Shown here: piece by piece, positions 28,371 to 43,018 of the stretch
How the letters are laid out: each line of letters opens with the position of its first letter
Position numbering within the stretch: position 1 is the first letter of the stretch
DNA from: Hamadaea flava
GTDB lineage: Bacteria; Actinomycetota; Actinomycetes; Mycobacteriales; Micromonosporaceae
DNA length: 64,000 nt
Direction: 5' to 3'
Assembly: GCF_024172085.1 (NCBI RefSeq)
Contig: NZ_JAMZDZ010000001.1
Coordinates: 4,340,001 to 4,404,000 of the forward strand
Notes under the pieces: model-generated
The model's database searches: none
What the model was told of the DNA's origin: nothing
Seen by the model: the letters and a program-made list of their open reading frames with translations, nothing else
Translations under genes and position numbers: made by a program

Positions 28371-30467
28371 TTACTCGCCGGTCGCCTTCGAGATGATCTC
28401 CTTCGCGACGTTCGTGGGAACCTCGGCGTAGGAGTCGAACTGCATGCTGTAGCTCGCCCGGCCCTGCGTCTTCGACCGGAGGTCGCCGACGTAGCCGAAC
28501 ATCTCCGACAGCGGCACCAGGGCACGGACGACGCGGGCGCCGCCACGCTCCTCCATCGCCTGGATGATGCCGCGGCGGGAGTTCAGGTCGCCGATGACGT
28601 CACCCATGTTCTCCTCAGGAGTGGTGACCTCAACGGCCATCATCGGCTCGAGCAGTGCCGGGTCAGCCCTGCGGGCCGCCTCCTTCAGCACCATCGAGCC
28701 GGCGATCTTGAACGCCATCTCGGACGAGTCGACCTCGTGGTACTTGCCGTCCACCAGGGTCAGCTTGACGCCGACCAGCGGGTAGCCGGCGAGTACGCCG
28801 TACTGCATGGCGTCCTGCGCACCGGCGTCGACCGACGGGATGTACTCCTTCGGGATACGACCACCGGTGACGCCGTTGACGAACTCGTAAGTCGCCTCGC
28901 CGTCGAGCGGCAGCGGCTCGAGGGAGATGATCACCGACGCGTACTGGCCGGAACCACCGGTCTGCTTCTTGTGCGTGTACTCGACCTTGTCCACCGCGCG
29001 GCGGATGGTCTCGCGGTACGCGACCTGCGGCTTGCCGACGTTCGCCTCGACGTTGAACTCGCGCTTCATCCGGTCGACGAGGATTTCCAGGTGGAGCTCG
29101 CCCATGCCGGAGATGACCGTCTGGCCCGTCTCCTCGTCGTTCTTGACGCGGAAGGTCGGGTCCTCTTCGGCCAGCTTCTGGATGGCGGTGGAGAGCTTCT
29201 CCTGGTCGGCCTTGGTCTTCGGCTCGATCGCGACGTCGATGACGGGCTCCGGGAAGGTCATCGACTCCAGAATCACCGCGTTGGCCGGGTCGCACAGCGT
29301 GTCACCCGTGGTGGTCTGCTTCAGACCCTGGACGGCGATGATGTCACCAGCCTGCGCGGACGTACGCTCTTCGCGCTTGTTCGCGTGCATCTGGTAGATC
29401 TTGCCGATCCGCTCCTTGCGGTCCTTCGTGGAGTTGATGACCTGGGTGCCGGACTCGACCGTGCCCGAGTAGACCCGCACGTAGGTGAGCTTGCCCAGGT
29501 GCTTGTCGGTCTGGACCTTGAAGGCCAGGCCGGAGAAGGGCTCGCTGACGTCGGCGTGCCGCTCGACGACGGTCTCGCCGTCCATGAGCGTGCCGTCGAT
29601 CGCCGGGATGTCCAGCGGAGACGGCAGGTAGTCGACGACGGCGTCCAGCATCGGCTGCACGCCCTTGTTCTTGAACGCGGAGCCGGTGACGACCGGGTTG
29701 ACCTTACCGGCGATGGTGGCGCGACGGATCGCGGCCTTCAGCTCCTCCAGGGTGAACTCCCCACCCTCGAGGTACTTCTCCATGATGTCGTCGTCGGCCT
29801 CGGCGAGCGTCTCGAGCAGCTTGGTACGCCACTCCTCCGCCTGCGCCTGAAGGTCGGCCGGGACCTCCTCGACCGCGTAGTCCTCGCCCTTCTGGGTCTC
29901 GCCGCGCCAGGTGAGGGCGCGCATGCCCAGCAGGTCGACGACGCCGATGTGGTCGCCTTCGAGCCCGATCGGGATCTGCAGCACGAGCGGGGTCGCGTTG
30001 AGCCGGTCGATCATCATCTGCACGCAGCGGAAGAAGTCGGCGCCGGTCCGGTCCAGCTTGTTGACGAAGCACATACGCGGAACGTTGTACTTGTCAGCCT
30101 GACGCCAGACGTTCTCGGTCTGCGGCTCTACGCCGGCGACGCCGTCGTAGACCGCCACCGCACCGTCGAGTACGCGCAGCGACCGCTCGACCTCGACCGT
30201 GAAGTCGACGTGGCCGGGCGTGTCGATGATGTTGATCGGATGGCCCTTCCACTCGCACTTGGTGGCGGCAGAAGTGATCGTGATACCACGCTCCTGCTCC
30301 TGCTCCATCCAGTCCATCACGGCGGCGCCCTCGTGGACCTCGCCGATCTTGTGGGTGATGCCGGTGTAGAACAGGATGCGCTCGGTCGTGGTCGTCTTAC
30401 CGGCGTCGATGTGCGCCATGATGCCGATGTTGCGGAGCTTGGCGAGCGCGGCGTTTGCGGCGGCCAC
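28371..30467 (-). CDS. fusA: Elongation factor G
   Basis: 698 residues. Switch and nucleotide motifs are [27 protein letters not shown] and [10 protein letters not shown], followed by EF-G domains II-V up to [13 protein letters not shown]. It drives tRNA-mRNA translocation. It is separated from rpsG by a 143-base spacer with a hairpin that begins at the rpsG stop. Confidence 0.98.
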   Translation of the reverse strand: MAAANAALAKLRNIGIMAHIDAGKTTTTERILFYTGITHKIGEVHEGAAVMDWMEQEQERGITITSAATKCEWKGHPINIIDTPGHVDFTVEVERSLRVLDGAVAVYDGVAGVEPQTENVWRQADKYNVPRMCFVNKLDRTGADFFRCVQMMIDRLNATPLVLQIPIGLEGDHIGVVDLLGMRALTWRGETQKGEDYAVEEVPADLQAQAEEWRTKLLETLAEADDDIMEKYLEGGEFTLEELKAAIRRATIAGKVNPVVTGSAFKNKGVQPMLDAVVDYLPSPLDIPAIDGTLMDGETVVERHADVSEPFSGLAFKVQTDKHLGKLTYVRVYSGTVESGTQVINSTKDRKERIGKIYQMHANKREERTSAQAGDIIAVQGLKQTTTGDTLCDPANAVILESMTFPEPVIDVAIEPKTKADQEKLSTAIQKLAEEDPTFRVKNDEETGQTVISGMGELHLEILVDRMKREFNVEANVGKPQVAYRETIRRAVDKVEYTHKKQTGGSGQYASVIISLEPLPLDGEATYEFVNGVTGGRIPKEYIPSVDAGAQDAMQYGVLAGYPLVGVKLTLVDGKYHEVDSSEMAFKIAGSMVLKEAARRADPALLEPMMAVEVTTPEENMGDVIGDLNSRRGIIQAMEERGGARVVRALVPLSEMFGYVGDLRSKTQGRASYSMQFDSYAEVPTNVAKEIISKATGE

Positions 30468-30580
30468 TTTCGAGTTCCCTTCAGAAGGTGGGTTTACCTA
30501 GGTTCTGGGTGTCGGTGGGCCGGGCGTCCGGACGGGCCTGCGGCCCGGTCACCACCGACTGTGCTGTTGCTACCGCCGGA

Positions 30581-30613
30581 TGAAATTCCGTCGACTGCGT
30601 CGAAGGAATTTCA
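30581..30613 (-). terminator. Hairpin overlapping the rpsG stop codon
   Basis: Nine-base arms TGAAATTCC and GGAATTTCA around a 15-base loop; the left arm starts with the rpsG stop TGA. It is AT-rich for this genome. Its role may be partial termination or mRNA processing before fusA. Confidence 0.55.
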
Positions 30614-31081
30614 CCAACGGTAGTGAGCGAAGGCCTTGTTCGACTCCGCCATCTTGTGCGTGTCCTCGCGCCGCTTGACGGCGGCGCCGAGGCCGTTGCT
30701 GGCGTCCAGCAGCTCGTTCATGAGCCGCTCGACCATGGTCTTCTCCCGGCGAGCCTTGGAGTAGGTCACCAGCCAGCGCAGACCCAGCGTGGTCGCGCGG
30801 GCCGGGCGAACCTCGACCGGCACCTGGTAGGTCGCGCCACCGACACGGCGGCTGCGGACCTCGAGGGTCGGCTTGACGTTGTCCATCGCGCGCTTGAGCG
30901 TGACGACCGGGTCGGTGCCGGTCTTCTCGCGGCAGCCTTCGAGGGCGCCGTACACGATCCGCTCGGCGAGCTGACGCTTGCCTTCCTGCAGGATCTTGTT
31001 GACGAGCTGGGTGACCAGCGGCGAGCTGTACACCGGGTCGGCGATGAGCGGGCGACGCGGAGCAGGTCCCTTACGCGGCAT
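30611..31081 (-). CDS. rpsG: 30S ribosomal protein S7
   Basis: 156 residues: [42 protein letters not shown] and a C-terminal [16 protein letters not shown] primary 16S 3'-domain binder near the E site; in E. coli it is the repressor of the str operon. Two bases from rpsL. Confidence 0.98.
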   Translation of the reverse strand: MPRKGPAPRRPLIADPVYSSPLVTQLVNKILQEGKRQLAERIVYGALEGCREKTGTDPVVTLKRAMDNVKPTLEVRSRRVGGATYQVPVEVRPARATTLGLRWLVTYSKARREKTMVERLMNELLDASNGLGAAVKRREDTHKMAESNKAFAHYRW

Positions 31082-31083
31082 CG

Positions 31084-31467
31084 TTACTTCTTCCCTTCCT
31101 TGACAAGCTTCGCGCCGTAACGGCTGCGCGCCTGCTTGCGGTTGCGGACGCCCTGGGTGTCCAGCGAACCACGAATGATCTTGTAACGAACGCCGGGGAG
31201 GTCCTTAACGCGGCCGCCACGAACGAGGACGATCGAGTGCTCCTGCAGGTTGTGACCCACGCCCGGGATGTAGGCGGTCACCTCGATCTGGCTGCTGAGC
31301 TTGACGCGAGCGACCTTCCGGAGAGCCGAGTTCGGCTTCTTGGGAGTGGTGGTGTACACGCGCGTGCACACGCCACGACGCTGCGGGCTGCCCTTGAGCG
31401 CCGGCGTCTTGGTCTTGCTCGTCTTGGCCTGGCGGCCCTTGCGGACCAACTGCTGAATAGTGGGCAC
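31084..31467 (-). CDS. rpsL: 30S ribosomal protein S12
   Basis: 127 residues beginning [20 protein letters not shown] at a GTG at 31467. The streptomycin-determining segments [12 protein letters not shown] and [12 protein letters not shown] carry the wild-type Lys residues, so a sensitive ribosome is expected. It controls decoding accuracy. First gene of the str unit. Confidence 0.97.
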   Translation of the reverse strand: MPTIQQLVRKGRQAKTSKTKTPALKGSPQRRGVCTRVYTTTPKKPNSALRKVARVKLSSQIEVTAYIPGVGHNLQEHSIVLVRGGRVKDLPGVRYKIIRGSLDTQGVRNRKQARSRYGAKLVKEGKK

Positions 31468-31794
31468 CGGGTGTCTCCGCTCCCGTTCTCTCCTGTACAA
31501 GGTCGCTGGGTGCGACCAGGGTCTTCACACTGGATCGGCCGATGGACGTCTCCGCGACGCTCACCGGTCGGCCGAACCTGTATTCGACCGGCTCCGCCCG
31601 CGTCGCCGACCAGGGGATTCCCTGGGGCATCGCGGTCGTTGCCGACCCCCGCGGTCGGGCGTGTCGTCCGGTCCACGGGCCAGGCGCGCGATCACTCGCC
31701 CGCCGGGGTTTGCCGTTGTCGCGGTGCGCTGCCGACGCCTTGCGGCCGCCGTCCATCGCGCACGCACGATGAGCCCAGGCATGCCTGGGCACGA
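31468..31794 (-). promoter_or_regulatory. str operon leader
   Basis: About 327 nt of leader without a supported gene. It begins with an 18-base perfect palindrome (31773-31790), carries the 25-nt element shared with the S10 leader at 31642-31666, and ends with GGAG before the rpsL GTG. Confidence 0.55.
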
Positions 31795-31800
31795 GGGGAA

Positions 31801-31829
31801 AGAGTACCCATCGCGAGCGCGCAGGTCAA
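31801..31829 (-). promoter_or_regulatory. Predicted str operon promoter
   Basis: On the minus strand TTGACC, 17 bases, TACTCT. Spacing and both boxes fit the vegetative sigma factor well. Confidence 0.68.
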
Positions 31830-32008
31830 AACGGGGGCTCCCGACCGATTTTCACCAGTCCGATTTCTCGTTGGGACACCCGTACCGTTTTCGCGGCACG
31901 CCTCACTCCAGGCCGCTCCACGAACAGTCTACCCGCTCGGTTCGTCCGCGTCGCACGGGATCGGCGGCTGTGAGCGGGCCCACCGGGCTGCGATGGCGCG
32001 TACGCAGG

Positions 32009-32446
32009 TCAGGCTCGCGTCGCCACCAGCAGGATGGCCGAGATCACAGCGATGACCGTCACGACGACGCCGACCCCGCCGCAGATCAGCCCGCTGATGG
32101 CCAAACCCTTGCCGGTCAACGCCGACGATCGCCGGATCTGGCGCAGCCCGAGCGCGCCGAGCACCACCGCGCCGCCGCTCAACACCAGGGCCAGCACCGC
32201 GAACGCACCGGCGGCGAGCGCACCCCAGTCGGCGCTCGTGGCGGCCAACGCGAAGAGCGCCACGATCCCGCTGACGAGCAGTCCGGCGATCCCGGCGGCC
32301 AGGCTGCCCGAGGCCAGCCCGGTCAGGATCGGGCGGATCGGCAGGATGGCCAGGCCGTAGGGCGTACCGGGGACGGGTTCGATCCGGGCCGGCGGCGGGA
32401 ACCGCACGGGCGGGATCGGGGCCGGCATACCGGTCGACTGGGTCAC
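32009..32446 (-). CDS. DUF4190-like small membrane protein
   Basis: 145 residues from a GTG at 32446 with AGGA nine bases upstream. A Pro-rich N-terminus (PAPIPPVRFPPPARIEPVPG) is followed by about three hydrophobic helices with the short basic loop LRQIRRSSALTGKGLAISG. It resembles the DUF4190 proteins at 492-3015 but has an extra helix. Function unknown. Confidence 0.85.
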   Translation of the reverse strand: MTQSTGMPAPIPPVRFPPPARIEPVPGTPYGLAILPIRPILTGLASGSLAAGIAGLLVSGIVALFALAATSADWGALAAGAFAVLALVLSGGAVVLGALGLRQIRRSSALTGKGLAISGLICGGVGVVVTVIAVISAILLVATRA

Positions 32447-32543
32447 GTCTGCGATCCTCGCACACTCCCCTGATCGGCGTCTCGGCTCGCGCTGCTGAGG
32501 AGGCTCTCGACCGAGCCGCCAGAAGTGCAGTCAGAAGTTGCGG

Positions 32544-32867
32544 TCAGTTCACGCCCGGCGGAAAGTCATGGTTCGGATTCGCCGACCGCAACAGCACGCC
32601 GATGGTCACGGCCGCACAGACAGCGAGCACCGCGAGCCCCAGCGCGATCCAGGCGAGCAGCTGTCCGCGTACCGCCAGCCGATCGCCGGTGCGCCAGCCC
32701 TGCCCGTCCGCTATCTCGCCGCGAGCCTGCCGGGCCAGGGCCAACGCCACGACGGCCGGGACCACGCCGCCCACGAGCAGGCCCGTGGCCACGGCAATCC
32801 ATCCCAAGATGTACGCGGTCAGGGCCTTGCTGTCGCGGATCGGCTCCGGATCGTCCGGGTGTCGCAT
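32544..32867 (-). CDS. DUF4190-like small membrane protein
   Basis: 107 residues. Two membrane segments (YILGWIAVATGLLVGGVVPAVVALALA and LLAWIALGLAVLAVCAAV) flank ARQARGEIADGQGWRTGDRLA, the same hairpin-basic-loop-hairpin layout as its neighbour, but without a Pro-rich tail. TAATCT lies exactly six bases before the ATG (leaderless pattern). It sits downstream of the rpoC terminator and is not part of the rpoBC unit. Function unknown. Confidence 0.83.
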   Translation of the reverse strand: MRHPDDPEPIRDSKALTAYILGWIAVATGLLVGGVVPAVVALALARQARGEIADGQGWRTGDRLAVRGQLLAWIALGLAVLAVCAAVTIGVLLRSANPNHDFPPGVN

Positions 32868-32873
32868 TCGCGT

Positions 32874-32879
32874 AGATTA
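32874..32879 (-). promoter_or_regulatory. -10 box for a probable leaderless transcript
   Basis: TAATCT on the minus strand, six bases, then the ATG at 32867. It lies immediately downstream of the rpoC terminator, so the small gene has its own start. Confidence 0.5.
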
Positions 32880-32886
32880 TCAACGC

Positions 32887-32924
32887 GACGCGGCCCGCGA
32901 TCGGAAGTGATCGCGGGCCGCGTC
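32887..32924 (-). terminator. rpoC terminator
   Basis: A perfect 16-bp GC-rich stem with a six-base loop, 28 bases beyond the rpoC stop. Ends the rpoBC unit. Confidence 0.88.
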
Positions 32925-32951
32925 TTGCGTTTGTTCAGCAGATCTCGAAGA

Positions 32952-36842
<3,891 letters not shown>

Positions 36843-36890
36843 TTAATTTCCTTCTGGCTCGTTCTTGCCTAGGTCGTCTTCGTGGGGTGA

Positions 36891-36914
36891 GCCGGGGGCC
36901 TCGCGGCCCCCGGC
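36891..36914 (-). terminator. Hairpin between rpoB and rpoC
   Basis: A perfect 10-bp stem (GCCGGGGGCC) with a four-base TCGC loop, 12 bases after the rpoB stop. Probably a processing or attenuation structure, since rpoC needs read-through. Confidence 0.6.
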
Positions 36915-36925
36915 AAGCACCTTGA

Positions 36926-39900
36926 TCAGACTTCGTCGACGCTGATCACGCCTTCATTGGGCCGGCGGGACAAGTCGATGCCCAGCTCCTCGGCCGCCCG
37001 GAACACCTCGTCGTCGGTCTCCCGCATCTCCAGGGCGACGCCGTCGCTGGAGAGGACCTCCACGTTCAGGCAGAGCGACTGGAGTTCCTTGAGGAGGACC
37101 TTGAACGATTCCGGGATACCCGGCTCGGGGATGTTCTCGCCCTTGACGATCGCCTCGTAGACCTTCACCCGGCCGAGGACGTCGTCGGACTTGATGGTGA
37201 GCAGCTCCTGCAACGCGTACGCCGCGCCGTAGGCCTGCATCGCCCAGCACTCCATCTCACCGAAACGCTGACCACCGAACTGCGCCTTACCACCCAGCGG
37301 CTGCTGCGTGATCATCGAGTACGGACCGGTCGACCGAGCGTGGATCTTGTCGTCGACCAGGTGGTTCAGCTTCAGGATGTAGATGTAGCCCACCGCGATC
37401 GGGTCCGGCAGCGGCTCACCGCTGCGGCCGTCGAACAGCTGGGCCTTGCCGGACGCCCCCACGAGCTGCTTGCCGTCACGGTTCGGCAGCGTCGAGGCGA
37501 GCAGACCGGTGATCTCCTCCTCCTTGGCGCCGTCGAAGACCGGCGTGGCGACGTTCGTGTCGGGCACCGACTCGTGAGCGTCGATCGACCGGAGAGCCTT
37601 CTTCCAGTCCGCGTCCTCGCCCTCGATCTTCCAGCCGGTCTTGGCCACCCACCCGAGGTGGGTCTCCAGGACCTGCCCGATGTTCATTCGCGAGGGGACA
37701 CCCAGCGGGTTGAGCACGATGTCGACCGGCGTGCCGTCCTCGAGGAACGGCATGTCCTCGACCGGAAGGATCTTGGAGATGACGCCCTTGTTGCCGTGGC
37801 GGCCCGCGAGCTTGTCACCGTCCTGGATCTTCCGCTTCTGGGCCACGTAGACCCGGACCAGCTCGTTCACACCCGGAGGCAGCTCGTCGCCGTCCTCACG
37901 GGAGAAGGTGCGTACGCCGATGACCGTGCCGGTCTCGCCGTGCGGAACCTTCAGCGAGGTGTCCCGGACCTCACGCGCCTTCTCGCCGAAGATCGCGCGG
38001 AGCAGCCGCTCCTCCGGGGTCAGCTCGGTCTCGCCCTTGGGCGTCACCTTGCCGACCAGGATGTCGCCGGGGACGACCTCGGCGCCGATCCGGATGATGC
38101 CGCGCTCGTCGAGGTCCGCGAGCATCTCCTCGCTGACGTTCGGGATGTCGCGGGTGATCTCCTCCGGGCCGAGCTTGGTGTCCCGGGCGTCGACCTCGTG
38201 CTCCTCGATGTGGATCGAGGTGAGCACGTCCTCCTGCACGAGGCGCTGCGACAGGATGATCGCGTCCTCGTAGTTGTGGCCCTCCCACGGCATGAACGCG
38301 ACCAGCAGGTTGCGTCCGAGCGCCATCTCGCCCTCGTCGGTGCAGGGACCGTCGGCGATGACCTGGCCGGCCTCGACGCGGTCGCCCTCGAAGACGACGG
38401 GCTTCTGGTTGACGCAGGAGCCCGAGTTGGAGCGGCGGAACTTGTGCAGCAGGTACGTGCGGCGGTGACCGTCGTCCTGGTGAACCGTCACGTAGTCGGC
38501 GCAGAGGTCCTCGACCACACCGCCGACCTCGGCCACGACCACGTCGCCGGCGTCGACCGCGGCCCGGTACTCCATGCCGGTGCCGACCAGCGGAGACTCC
38601 GCCTTGACCAGCGGCACGGCCTGACGCTGCATGTTCGCGCCCATCAGGGCCCGGTTGGCGTCGTCGTGCTCGAGGAACGGGATCATGGCGGTCGCGACCG
38701 ACACCATCTGGCGCGGCGAGACGTCCATGTAGTCGACCTGCGTCGGCGCGACGAAGTCGACCTCGCCGCCCTTCCGGCGGACGAGCACCCGGTCGCCGAC
38801 GAAGTGACCGTCGGCCATCAGCGGCTCGTTGGCCTGCGCGATGACGTGCCGGTCCTCTTCGTCCGCGGTCAGGTAGTCGATCTGGTCGCTCACACGACCC
38901 TCGACGACCTTCCGGTACGGCGTCTCGATGAAGCCGAACGGGTTGACCCGGGCGAAGGTGGACAGCGCGCCGATGAGGCCGATGTTCGGGCCTTCCGGCG
39001 TCTCGATCGGGCACATGCGGCCGTAGTGCGACGGGTGGACGTCACGAACCTCGAAGCCGGCGCGCTCCCGGGACAGACCACCCGGGCCGAGCGCCGACAG
39101 CCGGCGCCGGTGGGTCAGACCCGCGAGCGGGTTGGTCTGGTCCATGAACTGGGAGAGCTGCGACGTGCCGAAGAACTCCTTGATCGCGGCCACCACGGGG
39201 CGGATGTTGATCAGGGTCTGCGGCGTGATCGCCTCGACGTCCTGGGTCGTCATACGCTCGCGGACGACGCGCTCCATCCGGGACAGGCCGACACGGACCT
39301 GGTTCTGGATGAGTTCGCCCACGGTACGCAGCCGCCGGTTGCCGAAGTGGTCGATGTCGTCGGCCTCGTAGCCCTCTTCGCCCACGTGCAGGCGCGCGAG
39401 GTACTCGACGGTCGAGACGATGTCCTCTTCGGTCAGGACGCCCGTGGTGATCGGGACGTCGACCTCGAGCTTCTTGTTGAACTTGTAGCGACCGACCTTC
39501 GCGACGTCGTACCGCTTCGGGTTGAAGAAGAGGTTGTCGAGAAGGGTCTGCGCGTTCTCCCGCGTCGGCGGCTCGCCCGGACGCAGCTTGCGGTAGATGT
39601 CGAGCAGCGCCTCGTCCTGGCTGGCGATGTGGTCCTTCTCCAGCGTGGTCATGAGCAGCTCAGACCAGCCGAAGCGCTCCCGGATCTGGTCCGCGGACCA
39701 GCCGATCGCCTTCAGCAGGACGGTGACGGCCTGCCGGCGCTTGCGGTCGATCCGCACGCCGACGGTGTCGCGCTTGTCGATGTCGAATTCGAGCCAGGCG
39801 CCCCGGCTCGGGATGACCTTGACACTCGTCAGGTCACGGTCGGAGGTCTTGTCCGGCTCCTTGGTGAAGTAGACACCCGGAGAACGGACAAGCTGGGAGA

Positions 39901-40366
39901 CGACGATCCGCTCCGTGCCGTTGATGATGAAAGTGCCCTTGGGCGTCATCATCGGGAAGTCACCCATGAACACCGTCTGGCTCTTGATCTCGCCGGTGGT
40001 GTTGTTGGTGAACTCTGCGGTAACGAAGAGCGGCGCGCAGTAGGTGAGGTCCTTCTCCTTGCATTCCTCGATCGAGGCCTTGACCTCTTCGAAGCGCGGG
40101 TTGGAGAAGGAAAGCGACATGGTGCCGGAGAAGTCCTCGATGGGACTGATCTCTTCGAGGATTTCTGCGAGGCCCGAGCGGGCGTGCTGATCAGCTGCCG
40201 AGCGGGTCTGCCAAGCCTCGTTGCCGACCAGCCAGTCGAAGGACTCGGTCTGGATGGCGAGAAGGTTGGGGACCTCTAGATGTTCGGTGATCCTGCCGAA
40301 GGAGATCCGGCGGGGAGCGAAAGCGCTCGACGTACGACTGGTCTTCGCAGGGCGGGAAGTTGCCAA
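36926..40366 (-). CDS. rpoB: RNA polymerase beta subunit
   Basis: 1146 residues from a TTG at 40366 (GGAAGGA eight bases before); the ten-codon extension to 40396 would lack a ribosome-binding site. The rifampicin pocket reads [20 protein letters not shown] and then RLSALGPGG, with the wild-type Asp, His and Ser, so rifampicin sensitivity is expected. [13 protein letters not shown] and the C-terminal [10 protein letters not shown] are typical. Transcribed from the promoter at 40505-40533. Confidence 0.98.
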   Translation of the reverse strand: MATSRPAKTSRTSSAFAPRRISFGRITEHLEVPNLLAIQTESFDWLVGNEAWQTRSAADQHARSGLAEILEEISPIEDFSGTMSLSFSNPRFEEVKASIEECKEKDLTYCAPLFVTAEFTNNTTGEIKSQTVFMGDFPMMTPKGTFIINGTERIVVSQLVRSPGVYFTKEPDKTSDRDLTSVKVIPSRGAWLEFDIDKRDTVGVRIDRKRRQAVTVLLKAIGWSADQIRERFGWSELLMTTLEKDHIASQDEALLDIYRKLRPGEPPTRENAQTLLDNLFFNPKRYDVAKVGRYKFNKKLEVDVPITTGVLTEEDIVSTVEYLARLHVGEEGYEADDIDHFGNRRLRTVGELIQNQVRVGLSRMERVVRERMTTQDVEAITPQTLINIRPVVAAIKEFFGTSQLSQFMDQTNPLAGLTHRRRLSALGPGGLSRERAGFEVRDVHPSHYGRMCPIETPEGPNIGLIGALSTFARVNPFGFIETPYRKVVEGRVSDQIDYLTADEEDRHVIAQANEPLMADGHFVGDRVLVRRKGGEVDFVAPTQVDYMDVSPRQMVSVATAMIPFLEHDDANRALMGANMQRQAVPLVKAESPLVGTGMEYRAAVDAGDVVVAEVGGVVEDLCADYVTVHQDDGHRRTYLLHKFRRSNSGSCVNQKPVVFEGDRVEAGQVIADGPCTDEGEMALGRNLLVAFMPWEGHNYEDAIILSQRLVQEDVLTSIHIEEHEVDARDTKLGPEEITRDIPNVSEEMLADLDERGIIRIGAEVVPGDILVGKVTPKGETELTPEERLLRAIFGEKAREVRDTSLKVPHGETGTVIGVRTFSREDGDELPPGVNELVRVYVAQKRKIQDGDKLAGRHGNKGVISKILPVEDMPFLEDGTPVDIVLNPLGVPSRMNIGQVLETHLGWVAKTGWKIEGEDADWKKALRSIDAHESVPDTNVATPVFDGAKEEEITGLLASTLPNRDGKQLVGASGKAQLFDGRSGEPLPDPIAVGYIYILKLNHLVDDKIHARSTGPYSMITQQPLGGKAQFGGQRFGEMECWAMQAYGAAYALQELLTIKSDDVLGRVKVYEAIVKGENIPEPGIPESFKVLLKELQSLCLNVEVLSSDGVALEMRETDDEVFRAAEELGIDLSRRPNEGVISVDEV

Positions 40367-40504
40367 GATACGTCCTTCCGAGGACCGGTGGTGCAACGGC
40401 CGTTACGCGTGCACTCCAACAACCCCTGATCCGGAACTACCGCGCGGAAGGTCCGCGGGAAGTCATCCCAGGCAGGGGCAGATAGAAGGGCAGCGCAAAC
40501 TAGC

Positions 40505-40533
40505 AGTGTAGCCGGAAGGCACGCCGCTGTAAA
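40505..40533 (-). promoter_or_regulatory. Predicted rpoBC promoter
   Basis: On the minus strand TTTACA, 17 bases, TACACT. The leader to rpoB is about 130 nt. It separates rpoBC from rplJL, between which the convergent and divergent mannosyltransferase gene is inserted. Confidence 0.68.
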
Positions 40534-40815
40534 GTCGCCACGGCAAGACCGGGCCAGACGTGTCGCACACCACCCTAACCCAGAGGGGCGACAGTTTCCC
40601 TCGAACAGATCGGGGACCGTCTCGGGTACTTCGGTGGCGACTGTCCTTTCTTCGGCAACCAGCGTTGTGTACTGACATCAGCGTGCCCTCCGCCGCCTGC
40701 CACGTCAAGACCATGCCGCATAACAGTGTGGGCGTGGCATCATGAGCCGTCGGCGAAGCCTGGCAAATCCGCCCGAGACCCCCCGCTGACCGGCCGAAAG
40801 ACCCGTCGAGGAGCC
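40534..40815. other. Intergenic region upstream of rpoB
   Basis: 282 bases between the rpoB promoter and the plus-strand mannosyltransferase gene. I see no gene and no convincing -35/-10 pair for the plus strand. An open frame from 40726 reaches the mannosyltransferase, but its first 30 codons lack any start signal. Confidence 0.5.
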
Positions 40816-41979
40816 ATGACTTCGAACGTGCTGACCGCGCCCGCGACACGCCGGGCGCCCGCCCGCCAGACTCTCCGGCGTTACCTTCCGGCCCTGGTCG
40901 CGTGGGGTGTCGGGGCCCTGATCTTCCTCATCACGACGGCGTACCACTATCGCGTGCTGGGCACCGAGCCGCGTCCGGCCAAGCTGATCTTCGAGGACTG
41001 GCTCATCTGGGACTCAGGCCACTATCTCGACATCGCCGAACGTGGATACGACACCTTCGAACGGCACGCCTTCTTTCCCGCGTACCCACTGCTCCTGCAC
41101 GCCAGCGACTATCTGCCCGGCGGGCAACGGGTGGCCGGCCCGATCGTCACGATGCTCGTCGCACTCGCGGCGCTGATCCTGATCCAGCGGCTCGCCGAGC
41201 ATGAGTTCGACGGCCCGGTCGCGCGGCGTACGGTCTTCTATGTCGTGGCGTTCCCGACCGCGTTCTTCCTCTATGCCCCGTACAACGAAGGCTTGTTCAT
41301 CGTCTTCGCGGTCGGCGCGCTCTATGCGGCGCGACGGGGGAACTGGTGGATCGCGGGACTCCTGGGCGGTCTCGCCGGCACTGTCCGGCTCTTCGGACTG
41401 CTTCTCCTGCTGCCCTTGGCGTACGAATATCTGCGGGTGCATCGCCGCCCCCGGTGGTCTGCGCTCGCGCTTCTCCTGGTCCCGGCCGGGCTTTTGGCGT
41501 ACTCGTGGTATTGCTGGACGACCACCGGCGATGCCCTGGCCTTCGCGCATGCCCAGGACCACTGGCATCGGGCTTATCAATGGCCCGGCGTGCCGCAGTG
41601 GCACGCGTTGCGGCTGATCGGCGAGCAGCCGCTGCTCAGCGCACGGAGCCTGCTCTACGCGCAGCAGCTCGCGCTGTTCGGGCTCGGGCTGATCACCCTC
41701 GTGCTCGCGCTGGTGGGGCCGTTCCGGTTCCGCGCTGATCAGCGCTATCTCATCATGTACGCCGCGGCGCTGTTCCTGCCGCTGTTGATCACCGAGGTGG
41801 GGCCCGACGACCCGCTGGGTTCCCTCCCCCGGTTCCTTTTGGAGATCGTCCCGATCTTCTTCGTGCTCGGCCGGATCGGGGCGAGAGAGCTGCTGGACCG
41901 GACGCTCCTGCTGACCCTGATGTCGCTGAACGTGATCAACATCCTCACGTTCCTGCGTCGCGACACCTTCGTCTCCTGA
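40816..41979 (+). CDS. Mannosyltransferase, PIG-V-like GT-C family
   Basis: 387 residues from the ATG at 40816 (GAGGAG just before). A GT-C membrane glycosyltransferase with about nine helices. The first outside loop has DSGHYLDIAERGYD followed by HAFFPAYPLLLHA, the motif pair of PIG-V/GPI mannosyltransferase II relatives in actinobacteria, where Asp is the presumed catalytic residue and a polyprenyl-phosphate mannose the donor. The acceptor is unknown. It lies alone on the plus strand between rplL and rpoB, interrupting the common rplJL-rpoBC linkage. Confidence 0.85.
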   Translation: MTSNVLTAPATRRAPARQTLRRYLPALVAWGVGALIFLITTAYHYRVLGTEPRPAKLIFEDWLIWDSGHYLDIAERGYDTFERHAFFPAYPLLLHASDYLPGGQRVAGPIVTMLVALAALILIQRLAEHEFDGPVARRTVFYVVAFPTAFFLYAPYNEGLFIVFAVGALYAARRGNWWIAGLLGGLAGTVRLFGLLLLLPLAYEYLRVHRRPRWSALALLLVPAGLLAYSWYCWTTTGDALAFAHAQDHWHRAYQWPGVPQWHALRLIGEQPLLSARSLLYAQQLALFGLGLITLVLALVGPFRFRADQRYLIMYAAALFLPLLITEVGPDDPLGSLPRFLLEIVPIFFVLGRIGARELLDRTLLLTLMSLNVINILTFLRRDTFVS

Positions 41980-41984
41980 GTACG

Positions 41985-42020
41985 CGAAAGGGGGCCGTGG
42001 ATGTCCACGGCCCCCTTTCG
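41985..42020. terminator. Bidirectional terminator
   Basis: A 17-bp perfect palindrome arm pair starting CGAAAGGGGGCCGTGGA, with AAA/TTT ends. It lies between the mannosyltransferase and the convergent rplL, each stop within eight bases of the stem. Confidence 0.9.
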
Positions 42021-42027
42021 GCAGAGG

Positions 42028-42417
42028 TCACTTGAGCGTGACGCCCGCGCCCTCAGCCTCGAGCTTGCCCTTGGCCTTGTCGGCGGTCTCCTTGTTGACC
42101 TTCTCGAGGATCGCCTTGGGGGCGGCCTCGACGAGGTCCTTGGCCTCCTTCAGACCCAGGCCGGTCAGCTCACGCACGACCTTGATGACCTGGATCTTCT
42201 TGCCACCGTCGTTCTCCAGGACGACGTCGAACTCGTCCTGCTCCTCGACGGCCGGAGCCTCCGCGCCGCCACCGGCGGCGGCAACGCCCGCGACGGCGAC
42301 CGGCGCGGCGGCGGTGACCTCGAAGGTGCTCTCGAACTGCTTCACGAACTCGGAGAGCTCGATCAGGGTCATCTCCTTGAACGCGTCAAGGAGCTCCTCG
42401 GTGCTCAGCTTCGCCAT
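42028..42417 (-). CDS. rplL: 50S ribosomal protein L7/L12
   Basis: 129 residues from [18 protein letters not shown] at 42417. N-terminal dimerisation helices, an Ala/Gly hinge, then the factor-binding domain [20 protein letters not shown]. Multiple copies form the ribosomal stalk that recruits EF-Tu and EF-G. Confidence 0.97.
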   Translation of the reverse strand: MAKLSTEELLDAFKEMTLIELSEFVKQFESTFEVTAAAPVAVAGVAAAGGGAEAPAVEEQDEFDVVLENDGGKKIQVIKVVRELTGLGLKEAKDLVEAAPKAILEKVNKETADKAKGKLEAEGAGVTLK

Positions 42418-42478
42418 GATTGTGGCGTCCTTTCTCAAACTACGAAAACGTTGATCGGTGGTGCCGGAGCCCGCAGGG

Positions 42479-43018
42479 CTACTCGGCGCCTTCCTTCGCG
42501 CGCTTGTCCTGCAGTGCGGCGACCGTGCGAACGGTCTTCGAAAGCGGGGCCTGGAGCACGGCCGCGGCCTTGCTCAGGTTCGCCTTCATGGCGCCGGCCA
42601 GCTTGGCCAGCAGCACATCGCGGGACTCCAGATCGGCGATCTTGGTGACCTCGGCCGCCGTGATCGCCTTGCCCTCGAAAACGCCACCCTTGATGACGAG
42701 GAGCGGGTTGGCCTTCGCGAAATCACGAAGGCTCTTCGCCGCCTCGACGGGGTCGCCGGAGACGAAGGCGAGCGCGGTAGGACCGGTGAACAGCGCATCG
42801 AGGCCTTCGATGCCCGCCTCGGTCGCGGCCCGCTTCGCGAGCGTGTTCTTCGCGACCGTGTAGCTGGTCGTACGGCCCAGCGAGCGCCGCAGCTCGGTCA
42901 GCTGCGCCACGGTCAGTCCGCGGTACTCGGTGAGCACGGTGGCCGGCGAGTTACGGAAGTTCTCGGTGAGCTCCGCAACGGCGCCCGCCTTGTCGGCCCG
43001 AATCGGCTTGTCCGCCAT
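42479..43018 (-). CDS. rplJ: 50S ribosomal protein L10
   Basis: 179 residues: [17 protein letters not shown] and [13 protein letters not shown] belong to the rRNA-binding domain, with C-terminal helices that anchor L7/L12. It represses its own operon by binding the leader at 43019-43237 in well-studied bacteria. Confidence 0.97.
   Translation of the reverse strand: MADKPIRADKAGAVAELTENFRNSPATVLTEYRGLTVAQLTELRRSLGRTTSYTVAKNTLAKRAATEAGIEGLDALFTGPTALAFVSGDPVEAAKSLRDFAKANPLLVIKGGVFEGKAITAAEVTKIADLESRDVLLAKLAGAMKANLSKAAAVLQAPLSKTVRTVAALQDKRAKEGAE

Noticed and set aside
28335-30623. 762-codon plus-strand frame opposite fusA
   Set aside because: Antisense shadow of EF-G.
37340-40279. 979-codon open frame on the plus strand opposite rpoB
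   Set aside because: Same antisense artefact; no start signal and no recognisable fold.
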